Origin: Paraescarpia echinospica
Lineage: Eukaryota > Annelida > Polychaeta > Sabellida > Siboglinidae
Assembly: GCA_020002185.1 (NCBI GenBank)
Contig: CM034533.1
Span: forward strand, 55,602,982-55,666,981
Direction: 5' to 3'
DNA length: 64,000 nt
The notes below the pieces were generated by a model, which was not told the DNA's origin, searched no databases, and saw only the letters and a program-made list of their open reading frames with translations. Each line of letters begins with the position of its first letter. The first letter of the stretch is position 1. Positions 21,786-35,040 of this stretch are shown piece after piece. The translations under genes were made by a program, and so were the position numbers.

Positions 21786-23770
21786 AGTAGTGCAGACGTC
21801 GGTAGTGACAATGACTAGGTAATGATTCGCCATACTACCTGTAGAGCAGACGTAGGTAGTGATAATGGCTAGGTATTAATTCGCCATACTACCAGTAGTG
21901 CAGACATAGGTAGTGACAATGACTAGGTAATGATTCTCCATACAACCAGTAGAGCTGACGTAGATAGTGACATTGACTAGGTAAAGATTCGCCAGACTAC
22001 CACTAGTACATACGTAGTTAGTGACAATGGCTAGGTAATGATTCGCCAGACTACCAGTAGTACATACGTAATTAGTGACAATGACTAGGTAATGATTCGC
22101 CATACTACCAGTAGTGCAGACGTATGTAGTGAAAATGCCTAAATATTAATTCGCTATACTACCTGTAGTGCAGACGTAGGTAGTGACAATGACTAGGTAA
22201 TGATTCGCCATACTACAAGTAGTGCTGACGTCGATAGTGGCAATGACTAGGTATTGATTCGCCATTCTAGTGCAGACGTAGGTAACGACAATGATTAGGT
22301 AATGGTTCGCCATACTACCAGTAGTGCTGACGTAGATAGTGACAATGACTAGGTAATGATTCGCCATACTACCAGTAGTACACACGTCGGTAGTGACAAT
22401 GACTAGGTAAAGATTCGCCATACTACCTGTAGAGCAGACGTAGGTTGTGACAATGGCTAGGTAATGATTCGCCATACTACCAGTAGTACAGACGTAGGTA
22501 GTGACAATGGCTAGGTATTAATTCGCCATACAACCAGTTGTGCAGATTAGGTAGTGACAATCACTATGTAATGATTCGCCATACTACCAGTGGTGCAGTC
22601 GTAGGGAGTGACAATGACTAGGTAATGATTCACCATACTACCAGTAGTGCAGACGTAGCTAGTGACAATGGCTAGGGAATGATTCGCCATACTACCAGTA
22701 GTGCAATCGTATGTAGGGAAAATGATTAGGTAATGATTCGCCATACTACCAGTAGTGCAGACGTAGGTAGTGACAATGTCTAGGTATTAATTCGCCATAT
22801 TAATAGTTGTGCAGACGTAGGTAGTCACAATGACTAGGTAATGATTCGTCATACTACCAGTAGTGCTGACGTAGACAGTGACAATGACTAGGTAATGATT
22901 CGCCAGACTACTAGTAGTACATACGTAGTTAATGACAATGGGTAGGTAATGATTCGCCAGATTACCAGTAGTATATACGTAGTTAGTGACAATGGCTAGG
23001 AAGTGATTCACCATACAACCAGTAGTGCAGTCGTTGGGAGTGACAATGACTAGGTAATGATTTGCCATACAACCAGTAGTGCAGACGTAGGTAATGACAA
23101 TGACTAGGTATTATTTCGCAATACTACTTGTAGTGCAGACGTAGGTAGTGACAATGACTAGGAAATGATTCGCCATACTACAAGTAGTGCTGACGTAGAT
23201 AGTGGCAATGACTAGGTATTGATTCGCCATTCTACTGCAGACGTAGGTAACGACAATGATTAGTTAATGATTCGCCATACTACCAGTAGTGCTGACGTAG
23301 ATAGTGACAATGACTAGGTAATGATTCGCCATACTACCAGTAGTACATACGTCGGTAGTGACAATGACTAGGTAACGATTCGCCATACTACCTGTAGAGC
23401 AGACGTAGGTAGTGACAATGGCTAGGTATTAATTCTCCATACTACCAGTTGTGCAGACTTAGGTAGTGACAATCACTATGTAATGATTCGCCATACTAAC
23501 AGTATTGCAGTCGTAGGGAGTGACAATGACTAGGTAATGATTCACCATACTACCAGTAATGCAGACGTAGCTAGTGACAATGGCTAGGGAATGATTCGCC
23601 ATACTACCAGTAGTGCAGGCGTATGTAGGGAAAATGATTTGGTAATGATTTGCCATACTACCAGTAGTGCTGACGTAGATAGTGACAATGACTAGGTAAT
23701 TATTCTCCATACTACCAGTAGTACATACGTTGGTAGTGACAATGTCTAGGCAATGATTCGCCATACTACA
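21786..23770. repeat. Higher-order repeat C, unit 2 (1985 bp)
   Basis: Bounded by the variant GACGTCGGTAGTG at about 21797 and 23782, giving exactly 1985 bp. This fits 34 x 54 + 2 x 48 + 53. It is a version of the 2999-bp unit lacking 1014 bp (17 x 54 + 2 x 48). The 53-bp CAGATTAGG monomer is at about 22545. Confidence 0.88.
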
Positions 23771-25755
23771 AGTAGTGCAGACGTCGGTAGTGACAATGAC
23801 TAGGTAATGATTCGCCATACTACCTGTAGAGCAGACGTAGGTAGTGATAATGGCTAGGTATTAATTCGCCATACTACCAGTAGTGCAGACATATTTAGTG
23901 ACAATGACTAGGTAATGATTCTCCATACAACCAGTAGAGCTGACGTAGATAGTGACATTGACTAGGTAAAGATTCGCCAGACTACCACTAGTACATACGT
24001 AGTTAGTGACAATGGCTAGGTAATGATTCGCCAGACTACCAGTAGTACATACGTAATTAGTGACAATGACTAGGTAATGATTCGCCATACTACCAGTAGT
24101 GCAGACGTATGTAGTGAAAATGCCTAAATATTAATTCGCTATACTACCTGTAGTGCAGACGTAGGTAGTGACAATGACTAGGTAATGATTCGCCATACTA
24201 CAAGTAGTGCTGACGTCGATAGTGGCAATGACTAGGTATTGATTCGCCATTCTAGTGCAGACGTAGGTAACGACAATGATTAGGTAATGGTTCGCCATAC
24301 TACCAGTAGTGCTGACGTAGATATTGACAATGACTAGGTAATGATTCGCCATACTACCAGTAGTACACACGTCGGTAGTGACAATGACTAGGTAAAGATT
24401 CGCCATACTACCTGTAGAGCAGACGTAGGTTGTGACAATGGCTAGGTAATGATTCGCCATACTACCAGTAGTACAGACGTAGGTAGTGACAATGGCTAGG
24501 TATTAATTCGCCATACAACCAGTTGTGCAGATTAGGTAGTGACAATCACTATGTAATGATTCGCCATACTACCAGTGGTGCAGTCGTAGGGAGTGACAAT
24601 GACTAGGTAATGATTCACCATACTACCAGTAGTGCAGACGTAGCTAGTGACAATGGCTAGGGAATGATTCGCCATACTACCAGTAGTGCAATCGTATGTA
24701 GGGAAAATGATTAGGTAATGATTCGCCATACTACCAGTAGTGCAGACGTAGGTAGTGACAATGTCTAGGTATTAATTCGCCATATTAATAGTTGTGCAGA
24801 CGTAGGTAGTCACAATGACTAGGTAATGATTCGTCATACTACCAGTAGTGCTGACGTAGACAGTGACAATGACTAGGTAATGATTCGCCAGACTACTAGT
24901 AGTACATACGTAGTTAATGACAATGGGTAGGTAATGATTCGCCAGATTACCAGTAGTATATACGTAGTTAGTGACAATGGCTAGGAAGTGATTCACCATA
25001 CAACCAGTAGTGCAGTCGTTGGGAGTGACAATGACTAGGTAATGATTTGCCATACAACCAGTAGTGCAGACGTAGGTAATGACAATGACTAGGTATTATT
25101 TCGCAATACTACTTGTAGTGCAGACGTAGGTAGTGACAATGACTAGGAAATGATTCGCCATACTACAAGTAGTGCTGACGTAGATAGTGGCAATGACTAG
25201 GTATTGATTCGCCATTCTACTGCAGACGTAGGTAACGACAATGATTAGTTAATGATTCGCCATACTACCAGTAGTGCTGACGTAGATAGTGACAATGACT
25301 AGGTAATGATTCGCCATACTACCAGTAGTACATACGTCGGTAGTGACAATGACTAGGTAACGATTCGCCATACTACCTGTAGAGCAGACGTAGGTAGTGA
25401 CAATGGCTAGGTATTAATTCGCCATACTACCAGTTGTGCAGACTTAGGTAGTGACAATCACTATGTAATGATTCGCCATACTAACAGTATTGCAGTCGTA
25501 GGGAGTGACAATGACTAGGTAATGATTCACCATACTACCAGTAATGCAGACGTAGCTAGTGACAATGGCTAGGGAATGATTCGCCATACTACCAGTAGTG
25601 CAGGCGTATGTAGGGAAAATGATTTGGTAATGATTTGCCATACTACCAGTAGTGCTGACGTAGATAGTGACAATGACTAGGTAATTATTCTCCATACTAC
25701 CAGTAGTACATACGTTGGTAGTGACAATGTCTAGGCAATGATTCGCCATACTACA
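23771..25755. repeat. Higher-order repeat C, unit 3 (1985 bp)
   Basis: Near-identical tandem copy of 21786-23770, with the 53-bp monomer at about 24530. Private changes include ACATATTTAGTG near 23890 and GATATTGAC near 24322. At its right end it returns to GACGTTGGTAGTGATAATG, the sequence that follows in the longer unit. Confidence 0.88.
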
Positions 25756-26607
25756 AGTAGTGCAGACGTTGGTAGTGATAATGACTAGGTAATGATTCGC
25801 CGTACTACCAGTAGTGGAGACGTAGGTCGTGGCAATGACTTGGTAATGATTCGCCATACTACCAGTAGTGCAGACGTAGGTAGTGATAATGGCTAGTTAA
25901 TGATTCGCCATACTACCTGTAGTGCAGACGTAGGTAGTGAAAATGGCTAGGTACTAATTTGCCATACTACCAGTAGTGCAGACGTAGGTAGTGACAATGA
26001 CTAGGTAATGATTCACCATACTACCAATAGTGGGGACGTAGATAGTGACAATGACTACGTAATGATTAGCCAGACTACCAGTAGTACATACCTAGTTAGT
26101 GACAATGGCTAGGTAATGATTCGCCATACTTCCAGTAGTGTAGACGCAGGTAGTGACAAAGGCTAGGTATTAATTCGCCATATTAATAGTTGTGCAGACG
26201 TAGGTAGTCACAATGACTAGGAAATGATTCGCCATACTACCAGTAGTGCTGACGTAGATAGTGGCAATGACTAGGTATTGATTCGCCATTCTAGTGCAGA
26301 CGTAGGTAATGACAATGACTAAGTAATGATTCGCCATACTACCAGTAGTGCTGACGTAGTTAGTGACAATGACTAGTTAATGATTCGCCATACTACCAGT
26401 AGTACATGCGTCGGTAGTGACAATGACTAGGTAATGATTTGCCATACTACCAGTAGTGCAGACGTAGGTTGTGGCATTGACTAGGTATTAATTCGCCATT
26501 CTACTGCAGACGTAGGTAATGACAATGACTAGGTAATATTTCGCCATATTACCAGTAGTACATACGTCGGTAGTGACAATGACTAGGCAATGATTCGCAA
26601 TACTACC
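25756..26607. repeat. Higher-order repeat C, unit 4 (partial)
   Basis: Resembles the roughly 20840-21785 segment missing from units 2 and 3 (shared GGGGACGTAGATAGTG, GTAGACGCAGG and GACAAAGGCTAGG variants), but is shorter by two or so monomers. It ends at the GACGTCGGTAGTG landmark near 26620. Confidence 0.75.
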
Positions 26608-27577
26608 AGTAGTGCAGACGTCGGTAGTGACAATGACTAGGTAATGATTCGCCATACTACCTGTAGAGCAGACGTAGGTAGTGATAATGGCTAGGTATTA
26701 ATTCGCCATACTACCAGTAGTGCAGACATAGGTAGTGACAATGATTAGGTAATGATTCGCCAGACTACCAGTAGTACATACGTAGTTAGTGACAATGGCT
26801 AGGTAATGATTCGCCAGACTACCAGTAGTACATACGTAATTAGTGACAATGGCTAGGTAATGATTCGCCATACTACCAGTAGTGCAGACGTAGGTAGTGA
26901 AAATGCCTAGGTATTAATTCGCCATACTACCTGTAGTGCAGACGTAGTTAGTGACAATGACTAGGTAATGATTCGCCATACTACAAGTAGTGCTGACGTC
27001 GATAGTGGCAATGACTAGGTATTGATTCGCCATTCCACTGCAGACGTATTTAACGACAATGATTATGTAATGGTTCGCCATACTACCAGTAGTGCTGACG
27101 TAGATAGTGACAATGACTAGGTAATGATTCGCCATACTACCAGTAGTACACACGTCGGTAGTGACAATGACTAGGTAAAGATTCGCCATACTACCTGTAG
27201 AGCAGACGTAGGTTGTGACAATGGCTAGGTAATGATTCGCCATACTACCAGTAGTACAGACGTAGGTAGTGACAATGGCTAGGTATTAATTCGCCATACA
27301 ACCAGTTGTACAGATTAGGTAGTGACAATCACTATGTAATGATTCGCCACACTACCAGTGGTGCAGTCGTAGGGAGTGACAATGACTAGGTAATGATTCA
27401 CCATACTACCAGTAGTGCAGACGTAGCTAGTGACAATGGCTAGGGAATGATTTGCCATACTACCAGTAGTGCAATCGTATGTAGGGAAAATGATTAGGTA
27501 ATGATTCGCCATACTACCAGTAGTGCAGACGTAGGTAGTAACAATGGCTAGGTATTAATTCGCCATACTACCAGTAG
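26608..27577. repeat. Satellite block linking HOR C to the TTCAGACG-delimited units
   Basis: Pure satellite related to 23782-24780 and to 34071-35040, which is exactly 7463 bp downstream. Variants such as GTATTTAACGAC and GATTATGTAATGG mark it. It contains the 53-bp CAGATTAGG monomer near 27312. Nothing other than satellite is seen. Confidence 0.8.
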
Positions 27578-28200
27578 TTCAGACGTAGGTAGTGACATTG
27601 ACTAGGTAGTGATTCGCGAGACTACCAGTAGTACATACGTAGTTAGTGACAATGGGTAGGTAATGGTAAGCCAGATTACCAGTAGTATATACGTAGTTAG
27701 TGACAATGGCTAGGTAGTGATTCGCCATACAACCAGTAGTGCAGACGTAGGTAGTGACAATGGCTAGGTATTATTTCGCCATACTACTTGTAGTGCAGAC
27801 GTAGGTAGTGACAATGACTAGGAAATGATTCGCCGTACTACAAGTAGTGCTGACGTAGATAGTGGCAATGACTAGGTATTGATTCGCCATTCTACTGCAG
27901 ACGTAGGTAACGACAATGATTTGTTAATGATTCGCCATACTACCAGTAGTGCTGACGTAGATACTGACAATGACTAGGTAATGATTCGCCATACTACCAG
28001 TAGTACATACGTCGGTAGTGGCAATGACTAGGTAACGATTCGCCATACTACCTGTAGAGCAGACGTAGGTAGTGACAATGGCTAGGTATTAATTCGCCAT
28101 ACTACCAGTTGTGCAGACTTAGGTAGTGACAATCACTATGTAATGATTCGCCATACTAACAGTATTGCAGTCGTAGGGAGTGACAATGACTAGGTAATGA

Positions 28201-28524
28201 TTCACCATACTACCAGTAGTGCAGACGTAGCTAGTGACAATGGCTAGGGAATGATTCGCCATACTACCAGTAGTGCAGACATATGTAGGGAAAATTATTT
28301 GGTAATGATTTGCCATACTAGCAGTAGTGCAGACGTAGGTATTGACAATGACTAGGTAATGATTCACCATACTACCAGTAGTGCAGACGTAGCTAGTGAC
28401 AATGGCTAGGGAATGATTCGCCATACTACCAGTAGTGCAGACGTATGTAGGGAAAATGATTTGGTAATGATTTGCCATACTACCAGTAGTGCAGACGTAG
28501 GTATTGACAATGACTAGGTAATGA
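28201..28524. repeat. Local three-monomer (162-bp) tandem duplication
   Basis: The block beginning TTCACCATACTACCAG at 28201 is repeated at 28363, 162 bp later. The same duplication is present at 35664-35987 in the next unit but absent from the equivalent blocks at 40148, 44221, 48294 and later, so it predates the 7463-bp copy event only. Confidence 0.88.
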
Positions 28525-29300
28525 TTCGCCACACTACAAATAGTGCTGACGTAGATAGTGACAATGACTAGGTAATTATTCGCCATACTACCAGTAGTAC
28601 ATACGTTGGTAGTGACAATGTCTAGGCAATGATTCGCCATACTACAAGTAGTGCAGACGTTGGTAGTGACAATGACTACGTAATGATTCGCCGTACTACC
28701 AGTAGTGCAGACGTAGGTCGTGGCAATGACTTGGTAATGATTCGCCATACTACCAGTAGTGCAGACGTAGGTAGTGACAATGGCTAGTTAATGATTCGCC
28801 ATACTACCTGTAGTGCAGACGTAGGTAGTGTCAATGGCTAGGTACTAATTAACCATACTACCAGTAGTGCAGACGTAGGTAGTGACAATGACTAGGTAAT
28901 GATTCGCCATACTACCAGTAGTGCAGACGTAGGTAGTGACAATGGCTAGGTATTAATTCGTCATACTACCAGTTATGCAGACTTAGGTAGTGACAATTAC
29001 TATGTAATGATTCGCCATACTACCAGTAGTGCAGTCGTAGGGAGTGACAATGACTAGGTAATGATTCACCATACTACCAGTAGTGCAGACGTAGCTAGTG
29101 ACAATGGCTAGGGAATGATTCGCCATACTACCAGTAGTGCAGACGTATGTAGGTAAAATGATTAGGTAATGATTCGCCATACTACCAGTAGTGTAGACAT
29201 AGGTAGTGACAATGGCTAGGTATTAATTCGCCATACAACCAGTAGTGCAGACGTAGGTAGTGACAATGACTAGGTAATGATTCGCCATACTACCAGTAGT

Positions 29301-29516
29301 GCTGACGTAGACAGTGACAATATCTAGGTAATGATTCGCCAGACTACCAGTAGTACATACGTAGTTATTGACAATGGCTAGGTAATGATTCGCCATACTA
29401 CCAGTCGTGCTGACGTAGACAGTGACAATATCTAGGTAATGATTCGCCAGACTACCAGTAGTACATACGTAGTTATTGACAATGGCTAGGTAATGATTCG
29501 CCATACTACCAGTAGT
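29301..29516. repeat. Local two-monomer (108-bp) tandem duplication, private to this copy
   Basis: GCTGACGTAGACAGTGACAA at 29301 recurs at 29409, with the private change CAGTCGTGC at the boundary. The equivalent place near 36770 has a single copy, which accounts for the 108-bp register shift between the two D units after this point. Confidence 0.88.
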
Positions 29517-30968
29517 GCAGACGTAGGTAGTGACAATGGCTAGGTATTAATTCGCCATACTACCTGTAGTGCAGACGTAGATAGTGGCAATGACTAGGTA
29601 TTGATTCGCCTTTCTACTGCAGACGTAGGTAACGACAATGATTACTTAATGATTCGCCATACTACCAGTAGTGCTGATGTAGATAGTGACAATGACTAGG
29701 TAATGATTCGCCATACTACCTGTAGAGCAGACGTAGGTTGTGACAATGGCTAGGTAATGATTCGCCCTACTACCAGTAGTGCAGGCGTAGGTAGTGACAA
29801 TGGCTAGGTAATGATTCGCCATACTACCAGTTGTGCAGACTTAAGTAGTGACAATCACTATGTAATGATTCGCCATACTACCAGTAGTGCAGTCGTAGGG
29901 AATGAAAATGTCTAGGTAATGATTCGCCATACTACCAGTAGTGCTGACATAGATAGTGACAATGACTAGGTAATTATTCGCCATACTACCAGTAGTACAT
30001 ACGTTGGTAGTGACAATGTCTAGGCAATGATTCGCCATACTACAAGTAGTCCAGACGTAGGTAGTGAAAATGACTAGGTAATGATTCGCCGTACTACCAG
30101 TAATGCAGACGTAGGTCGTGGCAATGACTTGGTAATGATTCGCCATACTACCAGTAGTGCAGACGTAGGTAGTGACAATGACTAGGTAATGATTCGCAAT
30201 ACTACCAGTAGTGCAGTCGTAGGGAGTGACAATGACTAGGTAATGATTCGCCATACTACCAGTAGTGCAGACGTAGGTTGTGGCATTGACTAGGTATTGA
30301 TTCGCCATTGTAGTGCAGACGTAGGTAATGACAATGATTAGGTAATAATTCGCCATACTACCAGTAGTACATACGTCGGTAGTGACAATGACTAGGCAAT
30401 GATTCGCCATACTACCAGTAGTGCAGACGTAGGTAGTGACAATGACTAGGTAATGATTCGCCATACTACCAGTAGTACATACGTCGTTAGTGACAATGAC
30501 TAGGTAATGATTCGCCGTACAACAAGTAGTGCAGACGTTGTCAGTGACAATGACAAGGTAATGACTCGCCATACTACCAGTAGTGCAAACGTAGGTAGTG
30601 ACAATGACTAGGTAATTATTCGTCATACTACTAGTAGCGCAGACGTAGATAGTGACAATACCTAGGTAATTATTCGCCATACAACAAGTAGTACATACGT
30701 CGGTAGTGACATTGACTAGGCAATGATTCGCCATACTACAAGTAGTACAGACGTAGGTAGTGACAATGACTAGGTAATTATTCGTCATACTACCAGTAGT
30801 GCAGACGTAGGTAGTGACAATGACTAGGTAGTGATTCCCCGTACTACCTGTAGTGCAGACGTAGGTAGTGACAATGGCTAGGTAATAATTCGCCATACTA
30901 CCAGTAGTGCAGACGTAGGTAGTGACAATGGCTAGGTATTAATTCGCCATACTACCAGTAGTGCAGAC

Positions 30969-32186
30969 TTAGGTAGTGACAATCACTATGTAATGATTCG
31001 CCATACTACCAGTAGTGCAGTCGTAGGGAGTGACAATGACTAGGTAATGATTCACCATATTACCAGTAGTGGAGACGTACCTAGTGACAATGGGTAGGGA
31101 ATGATCCGCCATACTACCAGTTGTGCAGACGTAGGTAGGGAAAATGATTAGGTAATGATTTGCCATACTACCAGTAGTGCTGACGTAGATAGTGACAATG
31201 ACTAGGTAATTATTCGCCATACTACCAGTAATACATACCTTGGTAGTGACAATGTCTAGGCAATGATTCGCCATACTACAAGTAGTGCAGACGTAGGTAG
31301 TGACAATGACTAGGTAATTATTCGTCATACTACCAGTACTGCAGACGTAAGTAGTGACAATGACTAGGTAATGATTCGCCGTACTACCAGTAATGCAGAC
31401 GTAGGTCGTGGCAATGACTTGGTAATGATTCGCCATACTACCAGTAGTGCAGACGTAGGTAGTGACAATGACTAGGTAATGATTCGCAATACTACCAGTA
31501 GTGCAGTCGTAGGGAGTGACAATGACTAGGTAATGATTCGCCATACTACCAGTAGTGCAGACGTAGGTTGTGGCATTGACTAGGTATTGATTCGCCATTG
31601 TAGTGCAGACGTAGGTAATGACAATGATTAGGTAATAATTCGCCATACTACCAGTAGTACATACGTCGGTAGTGACAATGACTAGGCAATGATTCGCCAT
31701 ACTACCAGTAGTGCAGACGTAGGTAGTGACAATGACTAGGTAATGATTCGCCATACTACCAGTAGTACATACGTCGGTAGTGACAATGACTAGGTAATGA
31801 TTCGCCGTACAACAAGTAGTGCAGACGTTGTCAGTGACAATGACAAGGTAATGATTCGCCATACTACCAGTAGTGCAAACGTAGGTAGTGACAATGACTA
31901 GGTAATTATTCGTCATACTACTAGTAGCGCAGACATAGATAGTGACAATACCTAGGTAATTATTCGCCATACAACAAGTAGTACATACGTCGGTAGTGAC
32001 ATTGACTAGGCAATGATTCGCCATACTACAAGTAGTACAGACGTAGGTAGTGACAATGACTAGGTAATTATTCGTCATACTACCAGTAGTGCAGACGTAG
32101 GTAGTGACAATGACTAGATAGTGATTCCCCGTACTACCTGTAGTGCAGACGTAGGTAGTGACAATGGCTAGGTAATAATTCTCCAT
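30969..32186 (-). other. Longest satellite open frame, 405 codons (not a gene call)
   Basis: About 22 consecutive monomers, including one 48-bp monomer, read through without a stop on the minus strand and encode diverged copies of YVCTTGSMANHYLVIVTT rich in T, V, Y and C. It ends at the recurrent stop made by CTTAGG in place of CGTAGG. It combines a block like 29841-30896 with a block like 38324-38791. No signal peptide, domain or splice context is recognisable. The open frame follows from monomer length and the local absence of TAA-bearing variants. I infer it is non-coding. Confidence 0.3.
31345..31349. other. Possible unoccupied LINE target (paralogous)
   Basis: CAGTACTGCAGACGTAAGTAGTG here matches the left LINE flank (CAGTACTGCAGACGTA) joined directly to the right flank (ACGTAAGTAGTG). 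The sequence 30 bp to the right differs from the filled site (CCAGTAATGC rather than AACAGTAGTGC), so it is a less exact match than 38700-38704. Confidence 0.7.
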
Positions 32187-35040
32187 ACTACCAGTAGTGC
32201 AGACGTAGGTAGTGACAATGGCTAGGTATTAATTCGTCATACTACCAGTTGTGCAGACTTAGGTAGTGACAATCACTATGTAATGATTCGCCATACTACC
32301 AGTAGTGCAGTCGTAGGGAGTTACAATGACTAGGTAATGATTCACCATACTACCAGTAGTGCAGACGTATGTAGGTAAAATGATTAGGTAATGATTCGCC
32401 ATACTACCAGTAGTGTAGACGTAGGTAGTGACAATGGCTAGGTAATGATTCGCCATACTACCAGTTGTGCAGACTTAAGTAGTGACAATCACTATGTAAT
32501 GATTCGCCATACTACCAGTAGTGCTGACATAGATAGTGACAATGACTAGGTAATTATTCGCCATACTACCAGTAGTACATACGTTGGTAGTGACAATGTC
32601 TAGGCAATGATTCGCCATACTACAAGTAGTGCAGACGTTGGTAGTGACAATGACTACGTAATGATTCGCCGTACTACCAGTAGTGCAGACGTAGGTCGTG
32701 GCAATGACTTGGTAATGATTCGCCATACTACCAGTAGTGCAGACGTAGGTAGTGACAATGGCTAGTTAATGATTCGCCATACTACCTGTAGTGCAGACGT
32801 AGGTAGTGTCAATGGCTAGGTACTAATTAACCATACTACCAGTAGTGCAGACGTAGGTAGTGACAATGACTAGGTAATGATTCGCCATACTACCAGTAGT
32901 GCAGACGTAGGTAGTGACAATGGCTAGGTATTAATTCGTCATACTACCAGTTGTGCAGACTTAGGTAGTGACAATCACTATGTAATGATTCGCCATACTA
33001 CCAGTAGTGCAGTCGTAGGGAGTGACAATGACTAGGTAATGATTCACCATACTACCAGTAGTGCAGACGTAGCTAGTGACAATGGCTAGGGAATGATTCG
33101 CCATACTAGCAGTAGTGCAGACGTATGTAGGTAAAATGATTAGGTAATGATTCGCCATACTACCAGTAGTGTAGACGTAGGTAGTGACAATGGCTAGGTA
33201 TTAATTCGCCATACAACCAGTAGTGCAGACGTAGGTAGTGACAATGACTAGGTAATGATTCGCCATACTACCAGTAGTGCTGACGTAGACAGTGACAATG
33301 TCTAGGTAATGATTCGCCAGACTACCAGTAGTACATACGTAGTTATTGGCAATGGCTAGGTAATGATTCGCCATACTACCAGTAGTGCAGACGTAGGTAG
33401 TGACAATGGCTAGGTATTAATTCGCCATACTACCTGTAGTGCAGACGTAGATAGTGGCAATGACTAGGTATTGATTCGCCATTCTACTGCAAACGTAGGT
33501 AACGAAAATGATTACTTAATGATTCGCCATACTACCAGTAGTGCTGATGTAGATAGTGACAATGTCTAGGTAATGATTCGCCATACTACCTGTAGAGCAG
33601 ACGTAGGTTGTGACAATGGCTAGGTAATGATTCGCCCTACTACCATTTGTGCAGGCGTAGGTAGTGACAATGGCTAGGTAATGATTCGCCATACTACCAG
33701 TTGTGCAGACTTAAGTAGTGACAATCACTATGTAATGATTCGCCATACTACCAGTAGTGCAGTCGTAGGGAATGACAATGACTAGGTAATGATTCGCCAT
33801 ACTACCAGTAGTGCTGACGTAGTTAGTGACAATGACTAGTTAATGATTCGCCATACTACCAGTAGTACATGCGTCGGTAGTGACAATGACTAGGTAATGA
33901 TTTGCCATACTACCAGTAGTGCAGACGTAGGTTGTGGCATTGACTAGGTATTAATTCGCCATTCTACTGCAGACGTAGGTAATGACAATGACTAGGTAAT
34001 ATTTCGCCATACTACCAGTAGTACATACGTCGGTAGTGACAATGACTAGGCAATGATTCGCAATACTACCAGTAGTGCAGACGTCGGTAGTGACAATGAC
34101 TAGGTAATGATTCGCCATACTACCTGTAGAGCAGACGTAGGTAGTGATAATGGCTAGGTATTAATTCGCCATACTACCAGTAGTGCAGACATAGGTAGTG
34201 ACAATGATTAGGTAATGATTCGCCAGACTACCAGTAGTACATACGTAGTTAGTGACAATGGCTAGGTAATGATTCGCCAGACTACCAGTAGTACATACGT
34301 AATTAGTGACAATGGCTAGGTAATGATTCGCCATACTACCAGTAGTGCAGACGTAGGTAGTGAAAATGCCTAGGTATTAATTCGCCATACTACCTGTAGT
34401 GCAGACGTAGTTAGTGACAATGACTAGGTAATGATTCGCCATACTACAAGTAGTGCTGACGTCGATAGTGGCAATGACTAGGTATTGATTCTCCATTCCA
34501 CTGCAGACGTAGTTAACGACAATGATTATGTAATGGTTCGCCATACTACCAGTAGTGCTGACGTAGATAGTGACAATGACTAGGTAATGATTCGCCATAC
34601 TACCAGTAGTACACACGTCGGTAGTGACAATGACTAGGTAAAGATTCGCCATACTACCTGTAGAGCAGACGTAGGTTGTGACAATGGCTAGGTAATGATT
34701 CGCCATACTACCAGTAGTACAGACGTAGGTAGTGACAATGGCTAGGTATTAATTCGCCATACAACCAGTTGTACAGATTAGGTAGTGACAATCACTATGC
34801 AATGATTCGCCACACTACCAGTGGTGCAGTCGTAGGGAGTGACAATGACTAGGTAATGATTCACCATACTACCAGTAGTGCAGACGTAGCTAGTGACAAT
34901 GGCTAGGGAATGATTTGCCATACTACCAGTAGTGCAATCGTATGTAGGGAAAATGATTAGGTAATGATTCGCCATACTACCAGTAGTGCAGACGTAGGTA
35001 GTGACAATGGCTAGGTATTAATTCGCCATACTACCAGTAG

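Larger units (their letters stand above)
27578..35040. repeat. Higher-order repeat D, unit 1 (7463 bp)
   Basis: Delimited by the landmark TAGTTCAGACG at 27578 and 35041. The length fits 131 x 54 + 7 x 48 + 53. It contains the longest satellite open frame (30969-32186), a 162-bp local duplication (28201-28524), a 108-bp local duplication (about 29301-29516) and a monomer-scale deletion junction near 32456-32475. Confidence 0.85.
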
